Source: an uncultured Dehalococcoidia bacterium (GTDB taxonomy: Bacteria > Chloroflexota > Dehalococcoidia > Lucifugimonadales > UBA3495). From it: a stretch of 64,000 nt of DNA. Of the stretch, positions 40,791 through 49,874 are shown one piece after another; position 1 is the stretch's first letter, and each line of letters starts with the position of its first letter. A program made the translations under genes and the position numbers. Where the stretch lies: assembly GCA_958296225.1 (NCBI GenBank), contig OY282456.1:3410001-3474000 (forward strand). Direction: 5' to 3'. Under the pieces are notes generated by a model. It did no database searches and was not told the origin of the DNA. It saw nothing but the letters and a program-made list of their open reading frames with translations.

Positions 40791-42626
40791 ATGGGCATCC
40801 TCTGGCGCATCATCGGCATGGCCGCCCATTACCCGGCGCGGCTGAGCTTGGCCTATATCACCGCCCTGGCCGCCATCGGCTTCTCCCTGGCGCTGCCCTG
40901 GCTGTTTGGCGGCGCCATCGACGCGATGGTGGAAACCGTAAAGACGGTGGACGAGGCCGGCAGGGAAGTCGAGCAGTTTTTCAAGCGGGACTTCGCCTTA
41001 GGGGATGTGATGCTGCTGGGCGTCGGCATCCTGCTGGTGAGCCTGGGCCGCGGTTTCTGCGATTTCGGCCGCACTTATACCACCGAATCCCTGTCGCAGA
41101 AAGTTTCCTTCGACTGCCGCAACCTGCTCTACGACAAACTGCAGAACGTCAGCTTCGCCTTCCACGACAAGGAACACACCGGCGACCTGATGTCCCGCGC
41201 GACCGCCGATGTCGAGGCAATGCGCCGGTTCGTCAACATGGGGATGATCCGGTCGCTGGACGTGGTTATTCGCATTATCGCCATCCCCATTATCCTGTTC
41301 GCAGTCAACTGGCAACTGGCGCTGGTGAGCATGGTTTTCGTGCCCGCCATCATCCTGCGCTCGTCCTTCGTGATGCGCGCCCTGCGCCGCAAGTGGCTGC
41401 ACGTGCAGGAGGTTATGGGCGAGTCGGTAACGGTGCTGCAGGAAAACCTGGCCGGTATGCACGTGGTCAAGGCTTTCGCCTCGGAAAACTACGAGCGGGC
41501 CAAATACAACCGCAAGGCCGAAGAGCTGCGCGTCGAATACTACGACGCCGAGCGGATGCAGGGCACTAACAGCGCGTGGATGAGCCTGTACTTCACCTTT
41601 GCGCTGGGGCTGATTCTATGGCTGGGCGGCTGGCTGGTAGTGCGTGGCGAACTGGAGCCGGGCGAACTGGCGATGTTCTTTTTGTATCTGAACCAGCTGA
41701 CTTTTCCCATCCGGGCCTCGGCGCAGATTATCAACACGTTCTCGCGGGCAATTTCCTCCGGCCAGCGCTTGTTCACGGTGCTGGATGCGGAGTCTCCGGT
41801 TTCCGAGCGCCCCGGAGCGGCTGACATGGGACGCGCCAATGGCCACGTGCGTTTTGACAACGTAGCCTTCGCCTACGAAGACCGGTCGCCGGCCTTGCGT
41901 CAGGTTGACCTGGACGCCCAGCCGGGGCAGGTGACCGCCATCCTGGGCGCGCCCGGCAGCGGCAAAACCACCGTCGTCAACCTGCTGCCCCGTTTCTACG
42001 ACGTAACCTCCGGGAAAATTACCATTGACGGGGCCGACATCCGCGATTTCACGCTGCAATCCTTGCGCCACAACGTGGGCATCGTGCATCAGGACGTGTA
42101 TCTGTTCAGCGCCAACATACGGGATAACATCGCCTACGGGGTTAGCAACGCTACCCACGAAGACGTGGAACGGGCCGCCCGCGTCGCCCAGTTGCACGAC
42201 CAGATTATGGCGCTGCCCGGCGGATACGATACCTGGGTCGGCGAGCGCGGCACTACGCTTTCCGGCGGCCAGCGTCAGCGGCTGTCCATCGCCCGCACTA
42301 TCCTCATCGACCCGCCGGTGCTGATTCTGGACGACTCCACCTCCAGCGTTGACGTGGAGACTGAGCGCCAGATTCACCGGGCCATGGTCGAGGTGATGAA
42401 GGGCCGCACTACCTTTGTCATCGCACACCGTTTGAGCACGGTGCGCGAGGCCGATCAGATTCTGGTGCTCGATAAGGGCGTTATCGCCGAGCGCGGTTCC
42501 CACGAGGAGCTGATTCGCCAGGGCGGTATCTACCAGAGCATCTACGAACTCCAGCTGCGCCCGCAGGAAGAAGTCCTGCGGGAGGCGGCAGTGCCGGCGA
42601 TGGCCGATGGGAGGGCAGCCCTATGA
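40791..42626 (+). CDS. ABC exporter half-transporter with degenerate ATP site (heterodimer subunit 1)
   Basis: The 611-residue protein has a six-helix exporter membrane domain and a C-terminal ATPase. Walker A is GAPGSGKTT near residue 388, the signature is LSGGQRQRLSIAR, and Walker B is VLILDDSTSSVD, where the catalytic glutamate is replaced by aspartate. This substitution is typical of the degenerate site in heterodimeric exporters such as TM287/288 and BmrCD. The partner gene overlaps its stop codon (ATGA). Substrates of such pairs are drugs, lipids or peptides; this one is unknown. Confidence 0.93.
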   Translation: MGILWRIIGMAAHYPARLSLAYITALAAIGFSLALPWLFGGAIDAMVETVKTVDEAGREVEQFFKRDFALGDVMLLGVGILLVSLGRGFCDFGRTYTTESLSQKVSFDCRNLLYDKLQNVSFAFHDKEHTGDLMSRATADVEAMRRFVNMGMIRSLDVVIRIIAIPIILFAVNWQLALVSMVFVPAIILRSSFVMRALRRKWLHVQEVMGESVTVLQENLAGMHVVKAFASENYERAKYNRKAEELRVEYYDAERMQGTNSAWMSLYFTFALGLILWLGGWLVVRGELEPGELAMFFLYLNQLTFPIRASAQIINTFSRAISSGQRLFTVLDAESPVSERPGAADMGRANGHVRFDNVAFAYEDRSPALRQVDLDAQPGQVTAILGAPGSGKTTVVNLLPRFYDVTSGKITIDGADIRDFTLQSLRHNVGIVHQDVYLFSANIRDNIAYGVSNATHEDVERAARVAQLHDQIMALPGGYDTWVGERGTTLSGGQRQRLSIARTILIDPPVLILDDSTSSVDVETERQIHRAMVEVMKGRTTFVIAHRLSTVREADQILVLDKGVIAERGSHEELIRQGGIYQSIYELQLRPQEEVLREAAVPAMADGRAAL

Positions 42627-44551
42627 TGCGAGGCGGCGGCGGTATGGGCGGCGGCATGATGCGGGGGATGCGCGGCACCTCCGCAGACAGTATGTTCGCC
42701 CCGTCCAATGACAACCTTACCGACGAAGACGTGGTGGGCCGCGTGTACGACAACCGCGTCGTGGCGCGTTTTATGACCTTTATTCGCCCTTACCGCAAAT
42801 ACGCCCTGATTGCCCTGGGCGCTTTGCTGGTGTACGCCGCCGTCAACGCCTGCATCCCCCTGCTTATTATGTATGGCATCGACTGGGCCATCGCCGAAGG
42901 CAATGTGGGGCGGGTTCATATCATCGGCGCCGCCTTCGCGGTGATTATGGTAATCCACTTCCTGGCCAATCGTTTGCAGTTCATTTTCATCTCCCTCACT
43001 GGCCAGCATATCCTGTACGACCTGCGTTCGGGAATGTTCGGCCATCTGCAAAATCAGTCCAATGCGTTCTATCATCGCACGCCCATTGGACGGGTGATGT
43101 CCCGGATGCAGTCCGACACCCTCCAGTTGCAGGAGACCTTTGAGCTGCTGGCGTTGTCGCTGGCCGAGCTGATGACGGTTGGGGCCATTATCATCCTGAT
43201 GCTCATTATCGACTGGCAGCTGGCGCTGGTCTGTATGTTCGTCGTGCCGGTGCTGACTTTGATAATGATGTACTGGCAGCGGTTCGCCCGCCATTCCTTT
43301 ATGCGTATTCGCCGGGCCATCGCCATGGTCAACGGCGAGTACAACCAGAACATCACCGGGGTCCGCGTGGTGCAGAGCCTGAACCGCCAGGACGAAAACC
43401 TGGCGCATTTCCGCGGCCTCAACAACGAGTATCTCAATGCCAACCTGGAGGCCGCGCGCTACTCCGGGATGCTGCAGCCCCTGGTCGAGTTGCTCATCGG
43501 CCTGGGCATCGGCCTGGGCGTGGTGGTATTTGGCGGCTTCCTGCTCCAGCGCGGCAGCCTGGAGGTGGGCGTGCTGGTAGCCTTCGCCTTCTGGATTCAG
43601 CGTTTCTTTGAACCCATCCGCCAGCTCACGATGCAATACAGCCAGTTGCAGCGCGCCATGGCGGCCGGCGTGCGTATTTTTGAGGTGCTCGACCTCGAGC
43701 CTGAAATCACCGACAAGCCAGATGCTGAACCCCTGCCGGAAGTACAGGGCGAGATTCGCTACACCAATGTTATCTTCCATTATGTCCCCGGCATTGACGT
43801 GCTCCAAAACGTGAACCTGCACATCCGGGCCGGCGAAAACGTGGCCCTGGTTGGCTCCACCGGGGCCGGCAAGAGCACGCTGGTCAACCTGCTGCACCGC
43901 TCCGCCGACGTTACCGGCGGCGCCATCTCCGTTGACGGTTACGACATTCGCGACGTCAAGCGGGAGTCCCTGGTGCACCAGATGAGCATGGTCTTGCAGG
44001 AACCGTACCTGTTCTCCGGCACGGTGCGCGAGAACATCTGCTACCAGAACCAGGACGTTTCCGAGGAACAGGTTATCGCGGCGGCTACCGCCGTAGGCGC
44101 CCACGATTTCATTATGGAGCTGGAAAACGGTTACGACTCCGAGTTGGCCGAGCGCGGCGTCAACCTGAGCATCGGGCAGCGCCAGCTCATCAGCTTTGCG
44201 CGCGCCATCGTGGGCAACCCCCGCATTCTGGTGCTGGACGAGGCCACGGCCAATATTGACACCCATACCGAACTGCTTATCCAGCAGGCTCTCGGGCGCA
44301 TCCTGAAAGGCCGCACGTCCATCGTCATCGCCCACCGCCTGTCCACCATCCGCAACGCCGACAAAATCGTGGTGCTCGACCGGGGCCGGGTCGCCGAAGT
44401 CGGCACCCACGACCAGCTGCTGGAGTCCGGCGGCGTGTACGCCCAGCTCTACGCCATCAACTACGGCCTGTCCGGCCCCAGCATTGACGTGGCCCCGGTA
44501 GGCGGCGAAGTAATCGGCGCCGATGGATTGTCGCCGGCCGCCGCTGACTAG
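42623..44551 (+). CDS. ABC exporter half-transporter with canonical catalytic glutamate (heterodimer subunit 2)
   Basis: The 642-residue partner starts inside the stop codon of subunit 1, with GGGAGGG upstream. A Gly/Met-rich N-terminal tail (GGGGMGGGMMRGMRG) precedes the membrane domain. Walker A is GSTGAGKST, Walker B is ILVLDEATANID with the normal glutamate, but the signature reads LSIGQRQL instead of LSGGQ. With subunit 1 this gives one intact and one degenerate ATP site: the non-canonical signature would face the degenerate Walker site, as in characterised asymmetric exporters. Confidence 0.93.
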   Translation: MMRGGGGMGGGMMRGMRGTSADSMFAPSNDNLTDEDVVGRVYDNRVVARFMTFIRPYRKYALIALGALLVYAAVNACIPLLIMYGIDWAIAEGNVGRVHIIGAAFAVIMVIHFLANRLQFIFISLTGQHILYDLRSGMFGHLQNQSNAFYHRTPIGRVMSRMQSDTLQLQETFELLALSLAELMTVGAIIILMLIIDWQLALVCMFVVPVLTLIMMYWQRFARHSFMRIRRAIAMVNGEYNQNITGVRVVQSLNRQDENLAHFRGLNNEYLNANLEAARYSGMLQPLVELLIGLGIGLGVVVFGGFLLQRGSLEVGVLVAFAFWIQRFFEPIRQLTMQYSQLQRAMAAGVRIFEVLDLEPEITDKPDAEPLPEVQGEIRYTNVIFHYVPGIDVLQNVNLHIRAGENVALVGSTGAGKSTLVNLLHRSADVTGGAISVDGYDIRDVKRESLVHQMSMVLQEPYLFSGTVRENICYQNQDVSEEQVIAAATAVGAHDFIMELENGYDSELAERGVNLSIGQRQLISFARAIVGNPRILVLDEATANIDTHTELLIQQALGRILKGRTSIVIAHRLSTIRNADKIVVLDRGRVAEVGTHDQLLESGGVYAQLYAINYGLSGPSIDVAPVGGEVIGADGLSPAAAD

Positions 44552-44557
44552 ACCGGC

Positions 44558-46262
44558 ATGGGCCGGCCCCGGCTCCCTCTGCGGAACGGCGCCACCGCAT
44601 GGATTGCCGCCGGCTTAATACTGGCTCTGCTGGCCGCCGTACTCCGGTTCTACCACATCACCGAACATTCGGTGACGCATGACGAAGCCCTGGCCGCTCT
44701 GAACTCCCGCGAAGGACTCGCGGCGGTTCTGGACAAAACGCGCGCGCGAACAACACCTCGCCGATTCTATACCCGCTGGCCTTGTGGGTAATTCAGAAAA
44801 TCGCGAGCTCGCCGCTCACCATCCGCATTATGCCGGCTTTGGCCAGCGTGCTAATGGTAGCGGCGTTGATTTCGCTGCCCAAAGTCGGGGGGGAGCGTAA
44901 TAAGGAAAGCGTAAGCCGGCCCGCCGCGCTGCTGGCCGGACTGCTGGCGGCCCTGTCGCTGCCGGCAGTCTGGAACGCCCAGGACGCGCGGGAGTATTCT
45001 GTTGACGCGCTGCTTGCGGTACTGATAATTGCCGGATTGCTCCGGTATCTGCAAGATGGGAAAAAACGCCTGCTGTGCGTTACGCTGCTGCTGGCGCCGC
45101 TGTTGCAATACGGGCTGGCGCTGTTCGGCGTCGCGGTTCTGCTCACCACGCTGGTTGCCCCCCAGCCCGTCCCCGGGCCGGAGCGCGGCCTCGTGCGGAC
45201 TGGCGCGCTTCCAGAGCGTCCAGGCGTCGGCGCAATAGGCGCAGCGGGCGCGGCCCTGTGCGGATTGAGGCTTGGGCGCGAACCCGGCTGAATCTGCTCT
45301 GGCCGGCCGGTTGCTTTGCGGTGGGCTGCCTGCTCAGCCTGTTCACCACCGCCCTCTACCAGTGGCAGGAAGGCGCCCGCGCCTGGTCTGGCAAAGACGG
45401 CTACCTGGCCCACTACTACTACCAGGGCGGGCCGGACGACCCGTTGGCCGTCGTCAACTTCGGCGCAACCCGCACTTGGGAATTGCTGGCGTACCATATG
45501 ACGCCGCCGGTGGCCATTGCCGCCCTTGTCGCGCTGGCATTGCTGGTGGTGACGCTGGCGACTCGCCGGCAGTTCAGCGCCCTGCCCCTGTTGGCCGCGC
45601 TGAGCCTGGCCGCCGCCATCGCCGCCGCCGTGCCTGGCATTTACCCCTACGGCGGCTCTCAACAGAACGTCTATCTGGGGCCGGTACTGTTTCTGGCCGC
45701 CGGCGTCGGGCTGAGCGCAACGGCAGCCCTGCTGGCCGACTTGAGCCGCCGCCGCTGGCTGGCCCCGGCCGCTCTGACCCTGGCCGCCGCGGGAATCGTC
45801 GTCACCGGCCTGATGGCAGCGCCGGCGGCTTACGACGACGCGCGCGACCGCAAATTCAAAAGCATCCTGGCTTACCTGGACGCGGAAGCCGCCCCCGCGG
45901 ACCTCGTCTATATCGACGGCTGGGCTGCCAGCGTAGCGCAGTTTTACAACCCCCACCCGCCGGGAAATTATTTATACGGACAATGCCGGTTCTGGGACCC
46001 CGTCCCCGCCTGCGTCGCCGAGTTGCGCCAGTTGGCAGAGTCGCTCCGGCAGTCCGGGGGCGGCCAATGGCGGCTGTGGGCAGTAATGATGAACGGCCCT
46101 CCATTGGGGCAGATTAGGCAAGAGTGGGAATCCGCCGCCCCGGAACTGTCCGCCCAACCGCATATTAGCTATGAGCACGTGTCCCTTTGGCTGATAACCG
46201 ACCGGAGCGCGCCGGCCGGAGAAACCGGGTTGTTTTGGTTTGGCAAACCGCCGGCGCAGTAG
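44558..46262 (+). pseudogene. Frameshifted GT-C membrane glycosyltransferase
   Basis: Three frames together encode a paralogue of the enzyme at 24135..26243. The first frame reads HITEHSVTHDEALAALN and breaks near 44745; the second gives NNTSPILYPLALWVIQK, AQDAREYSVDALLAV and LQYGLALFGVAV, and breaks between about 45180 and 45260; the third resumes with RTRLNLLWPAGCF, ALYQWQEGA, YLGPVLFLAAGVG and ends GLFWFGKPPAQ. Two frameshifts would abolish the protein unless they are sequencing errors. The copy lacks the C-terminal module seen in the other two. It follows the ABC pair by 6 nt. Confidence 0.75.
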
Positions 46263-46280
46263 CCGGGCGCCGCCGTCCGG

Positions 46281-47165
46281 TCACCCTTCGGCCAGAAACT
46301 CCCGTATCACCGCCGCCAACTCCCCCGGCTTGTCGTACCCGATGTCGTGGATGGTTTCGGCTATCCAGTGTACCCGGCCATTGGGCAGCGCGGCCTCGGC
46401 AGCGGCCACCATAATTTCCCGCTGCCGGGAAAACTGCGAGTTCGCCCGGTCGGGCCGTGGCCCGGCGGCTACCACTAGCGTCGGCGTTGTAACCTGCGGG
46501 AGCACCAACGACGGCGGCTCGCCCCACATCGTCTCCAGCACCTGGGCATGGTTGTCCGGCCGCAGAATGTCGTACATCTGCCCGTCGTCGCCCTCGTACA
46601 CCATCGTCAGCGCAATCTCCGCCAGGTCGTCGTCCCAACAGAACGACAGATTAGCCGCCAGCCGGCTGAGATACTCGGCGCGTGTCCCGGCTACCGGACG
46701 CGGCGCCAGCCGCTGCCGGAACGCCTCCCAGGTCGGCGTCGGCATCAGGCCGCCGTCCTGAAACCCGCCGTCAATCAGCGTCAGCCGGCCCACCCGGTGG
46801 GGGAACCGCATCGCCAGGTTGCTGGCGACGTGGCCGCCCCACGAGTGCCCCAACACCGCCGCCCGCTCAATGCCCAGGTGGTCCAGCAGCCCGACGGCAT
46901 CCTCGGCCAGCGTCTGCCAGTCGTAGCCGGCGCCGGCTTGGGTGGTCGCGCCGTGTCCCCGCTGGTCCGGCGCCACCACCCGGTAATCGCCAGCCAGATA
47001 CGGCGCCAGCCGCCGGTACCAGTGGCCCGACGACGCCAGGCCGTGCAGAGCCAGAACCGGCGGCCCGTCGCCGCCCCAATCCAGGTAGTGCATGGTTAAA
47101 TCGCCGATGGCAGCAGCCATGGGTTCGGGGTTTTTGTGGGCCGGGCCGGCATCAGAGTTCGACAT
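46281..47165 (-). CDS. Alpha/beta hydrolase
   Basis: The ~295-residue alpha/beta-fold hydrolase has LHGLASSGHWY (oxyanion region), PDQRGHGAT, the nucleophile elbow LGHSWGGHVA, and the catalytic histidine in AETIHDIGYDKP. Relatives hydrolyse esters, lactones or C-C bonds; the substrate is unknown. An in-frame GTG six bases earlier is an alternative start. A TGCTAAAAT element lies 21 nt upstream. Confidence 0.88.
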   Translation of the reverse strand: MSNSDAGPAHKNPEPMAAAIGDLTMHYLDWGGDGPPVLALHGLASSGHWYRRLAPYLAGDYRVVAPDQRGHGATTQAGAGYDWQTLAEDAVGLLDHLGIERAAVLGHSWGGHVASNLAMRFPHRVGRLTLIDGGFQDGGLMPTPTWEAFRQRLAPRPVAGTRAEYLSRLAANLSFCWDDDLAEIALTMVYEGDDGQMYDILRPDNHAQVLETMWGEPPSLVLPQVTTPTLVVAAGPRPDRANSQFSRQREIMVAAAEAALPNGRVHWIAETIHDIGYDKPGELAAVIREFLAEG

Positions 47166-47186
47166 GGGCACCGCTCGCTGGGCAAA

Positions 47187-47195
47187 ATTTTAGCA
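47187..47195 (-). promoter_or_regulatory. Extended -10 promoter candidate for the alpha/beta hydrolase
   Basis: On the minus strand TGCTAAAAT ends 21 nt before the start at 47165. The same nonamer occurs on the plus strand at 47256..47264 before pgi, so the two genes seem to have divergent promoters of one type. Confidence 0.45.
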
Positions 47196-47255
47196 ATTAT
47201 ACGCCTTTACCATCGCCATAGCGCGACTGCCTACCGGGGATGCGATGCCCCGGTG

Positions 47256-47264
47256 TGCTAAAAT
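47256..47264 (+). promoter_or_regulatory. Extended -10 promoter candidate for pgi-gnd-zwf
   Basis: TGCTAAAAT lies 40 nt before the pgi start at 47305; no good -35 hexamer is evident. Confidence 0.45.
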
Positions 47265-47304
47265 CATCCCGTCACCAGATTGCCACTACCACCGGGAAAT
47301 TGCC

Positions 47305-48930
47305 ATGACCGACCGTTACTACCTCGGCGACTATTCTCAATTGGCATCCGATACGGCTGCCAGGCTGGATGCGGAAAATGTTCCGGCTCGCCTCAAAGCC
47401 CACGATTACACGCTATGGAGCGATAATCCCACCGAGATTTCCGACCGGCTGGGATGGCTCACGCTGCCTACGGATATAGCGGCGAAAACCGGCGAGTTGC
47501 GCCAGTTCGCCCATTCCATCCGCGATGACGGTTACCGGCACGTCGTCCTCCTGGGCATGGGCGGCAGCAGCCTCGGCCCGGAAGTCATCCGCCAAACTAT
47601 CGGCCGCGGCGCCGGTTATCCGCAGCTGCTCACGCTGGACAGCACCATCCCGGCGTGGGTGGCGGCCACGGCGGCGGCCATCGACCCGGCCCGCACCATC
47701 TTTGTCCTGTCCTCCAAATCGGGCACCACCACCGAACCCCTGACCTTCTACGCTTACTTCCGCAGCCTGGTGGACTCCGGCGTTGGCCGCCAATCCGCCA
47801 GCGGAAATTTCGTCGCCGTAACCGACCCCGATACTGCCCTGACGCAATTGGCGCATTCCGACAATTTCCGCCGCACCTTTCGCAACGACCCTCACATCGG
47901 CGGACGCTACTCAGTCCTTTCCTACTTCGGCCTGGTTCCGGCCGCACTGACCGGCGTAGATTTGGAGCGCCTGCTAACCCCGGCGGCACAGATGCAGCGC
48001 CGCTGCCTGTCGGCCGGCCCAACCGCCGACAACCCCGGCGCGTGGCTGGGTACCGTCATTGGCACGCTGGCCAGGCACGGCCGGGACAAACTGACGCTGA
48101 TTGCTTCCGACGGCATCGCCGCGTTCGGCCTTTGGGTGGAACAGATGCTGGCGGAGAGCACCGGCAAAAACGGCGCCGGCGTAATCCCCGTGGCCGCAGA
48201 GCCGCTGGAAAACCCGGATTGCTACGGAAACGACCGTTTCTTTGTGCAACTCCGCCTGGCAGCCGACGACAATACGGCCTCCGACCAAACCGTCTCCCGC
48301 CTCCAGTCCGCCGGCCACCCCGTAGCCAGACTGGAGCTGTCCGACGCTTACGACCTGGGCGCCGAGTTCTACCGCTGGGAGTACGCCACCGCCGTCACCG
48401 GCCACATCCTGGGCATCCACCCCTTTGACCAGCCCGATGTGCAAGGGGCAAAAGACCGCACCGTCAGCGTCCTGGACTTGTACCGGCGCGAGGGCCGACT
48501 GCCGTCGCCCCCGGCGCATGATGCCGGCCGCCTGCCCCAACTGCTGGCCGAAAGCCGCCCCGGCGATTACCTGGCGATAATGGCCTATCTGCCGGACTGG
48601 GACGACATCAGCAACGCGCTGCAAGCCCTGCGCCGCCGGGTGATGCGCCGGCATCGCATCGCCACCACGGCAGGCTACGGCCCCCGCTTCCTGCACTCCA
48701 CCGGCCAGCTGCACAAGGGCGGCCCCGACAGCGGCATCCTGCTGCAGCTGACTCAGGAACATAGCGACGATATTGACATCCCCGGCTGGCCTTTCAGTTT
48801 CGGCGCCCTGGCCGAAGCTCAGGCGCTGGGCGACTTGCAGGCGTTGCAGGCCCTGGGCCGCCGCGCCGTGTCCGTCCGGCTCCAGGGCAGCCCGGCGGAC
48901 GCTATCCACAATTTGACCAACACGCTGTAA
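47305..48930 (+). CDS. pgi: Glucose-6-phosphate isomerase
   Basis: Pgi interconverts glucose 6-phosphate and fructose 6-phosphate. The 541-residue product has LLGMGGSSLGPEV, the sugar-phosphate-binding SSKSGTTTEP, GGRYSVLSYFGL and the late YGPRFLHSTGQLHKGG. It resembles the isomerase half of the bifunctional transaldolase/isomerase proteins; no transaldolase domain is present here. The ATG at 47305 was chosen over 47245 because the family begins near this point. gnd follows after 17 nt and zwf overlaps gnd, forming an oxidative pentose phosphate operon. Confidence 0.92.
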   Translation: MTDRYYLGDYSQLASDTAARLDAENVPARLKAHDYTLWSDNPTEISDRLGWLTLPTDIAAKTGELRQFAHSIRDDGYRHVVLLGMGGSSLGPEVIRQTIGRGAGYPQLLTLDSTIPAWVAATAAAIDPARTIFVLSSKSGTTTEPLTFYAYFRSLVDSGVGRQSASGNFVAVTDPDTALTQLAHSDNFRRTFRNDPHIGGRYSVLSYFGLVPAALTGVDLERLLTPAAQMQRRCLSAGPTADNPGAWLGTVIGTLARHGRDKLTLIASDGIAAFGLWVEQMLAESTGKNGAGVIPVAAEPLENPDCYGNDRFFVQLRLAADDNTASDQTVSRLQSAGHPVARLELSDAYDLGAEFYRWEYATAVTGHILGIHPFDQPDVQGAKDRTVSVLDLYRREGRLPSPPAHDAGRLPQLLAESRPGDYLAIMAYLPDWDDISNALQALRRRVMRRHRIATTAGYGPRFLHSTGQLHKGGPDSGILLQLTQEHSDDIDIPGWPFSFGALAEAQALGDLQALQALGRRAVSVRLQGSPADAIHNLTNTL

Positions 48931-48947
48931 CGCCGGAGACGACCGAT

Positions 48948-49874
48948 ATGGAAATTGGCATGATTGGCCTGGGCCGCATGGGCTCCAATATGGTTCAGCG
49001 ACTGCTCAACGGCGGGCATAAGGTGGTGGCCTACGACCGGGATGATGCGGCAGTGTCGGCCAGCGCGGCCGGCGGAGCGGCGGCGGCCGCGTCGCTGGCC
49101 GATGCGGTCAGCCGGCTGACTCCCCCGCGCGGCGTGTGGGTAATGCTGCCGGCGGGAGCGATTACCGACGCCGTGATTAGTGAACTGGCCGATTTGCTGG
49201 ACGCCGGCGACGCCATCATCGACGGCGGCAACGCCAACTATAAGGACACTATGCGCCGGGGCGCGGCGCTGGCGGAGCGCGGCATCCACCTGCTGGACGC
49301 TGGCACCAGCGGCGGCGTCTGGGGCCTGGCCGAGGGCTACTCCCTGATGGTGGGCGGCGACGCAGACGCCTACCGCCGGCTGGAACCGATATTCCAGACA
49401 TTGGCCCCGGCGCCGGATCGGGGCCTGTGCCATGTCGGCCCCACGGGCGCCGGCCACTTTACTAAAATGGTGCATAACGGCGTGGAATACGCTTTGATGC
49501 AAGCCTACGCCGAGGGTTTTGAGCTGCTCCAGGCCCGGCAGGACGACTTCGGACTGGACTTGCCGGCCATCGCCAGAACCTGGCAGCACGGCAGCGTCGT
49601 CCGCTCCTGGCTGCTGGACTTGACGGTGCGCGCCCTGGAAGCAGACCCGGATTTGGAAAGCCTGGCCGCCTACGTGGAAGACTCCGGGGAAGGACGCTGG
49701 ACGGTGAACGAGTCGGTGGAGCTGGCGGTGCCGACGCCGGCCATCACCGCGGCCCTGTACCAGCGGTTCCGTTCCCGCCAGGAGGAACCCTTCGGCGCGC
49801 GGCTGCTGGCGGCCCTGCGCAACCAGTTCGGCGGCCACGCCGTCCGCGAATCCGGCGGCGAGGCCCGACCATGA
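48948..49874 (+). CDS. gnd: 6-phosphogluconate dehydrogenase, decarboxylating (GndA/YqeC short type)
   Basis: The enzyme oxidises and decarboxylates 6-phosphogluconate to ribulose 5-phosphate. The 308-residue product has the N-terminal GMIGLGRMGSNM nucleotide-binding loop, IIDGGNANYKDTMRR, GTSGGVWGL and the active-site GPTGAGHFTKMVHNG. The length is that of the short, often NAD-dependent GndA type rather than the ~470-residue NADP enzyme. It overlaps zwf by 4 nt (ATGA), indicating translational coupling. Confidence 0.93.
   Translation: MEIGMIGLGRMGSNMVQRLLNGGHKVVAYDRDDAAVSASAAGGAAAAASLADAVSRLTPPRGVWVMLPAGAITDAVISELADLLDAGDAIIDGGNANYKDTMRRGAALAERGIHLLDAGTSGGVWGLAEGYSLMVGGDADAYRRLEPIFQTLAPAPDRGLCHVGPTGAGHFTKMVHNGVEYALMQAYAEGFELLQARQDDFGLDLPAIARTWQHGSVVRSWLLDLTVRALEADPDLESLAAYVEDSGEGRWTVNESVELAVPTPAITAALYQRFRSRQEEPFGARLLAALRNQFGGHAVRESGGEARP

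Noticed and set aside
44558..46262. Programmed frameshifting in the broken glycosyltransferase
   Set aside because: No slippery heptamer with a downstream structure is evident at either break, and two independent shifts are needed; decay or sequence error is simpler.
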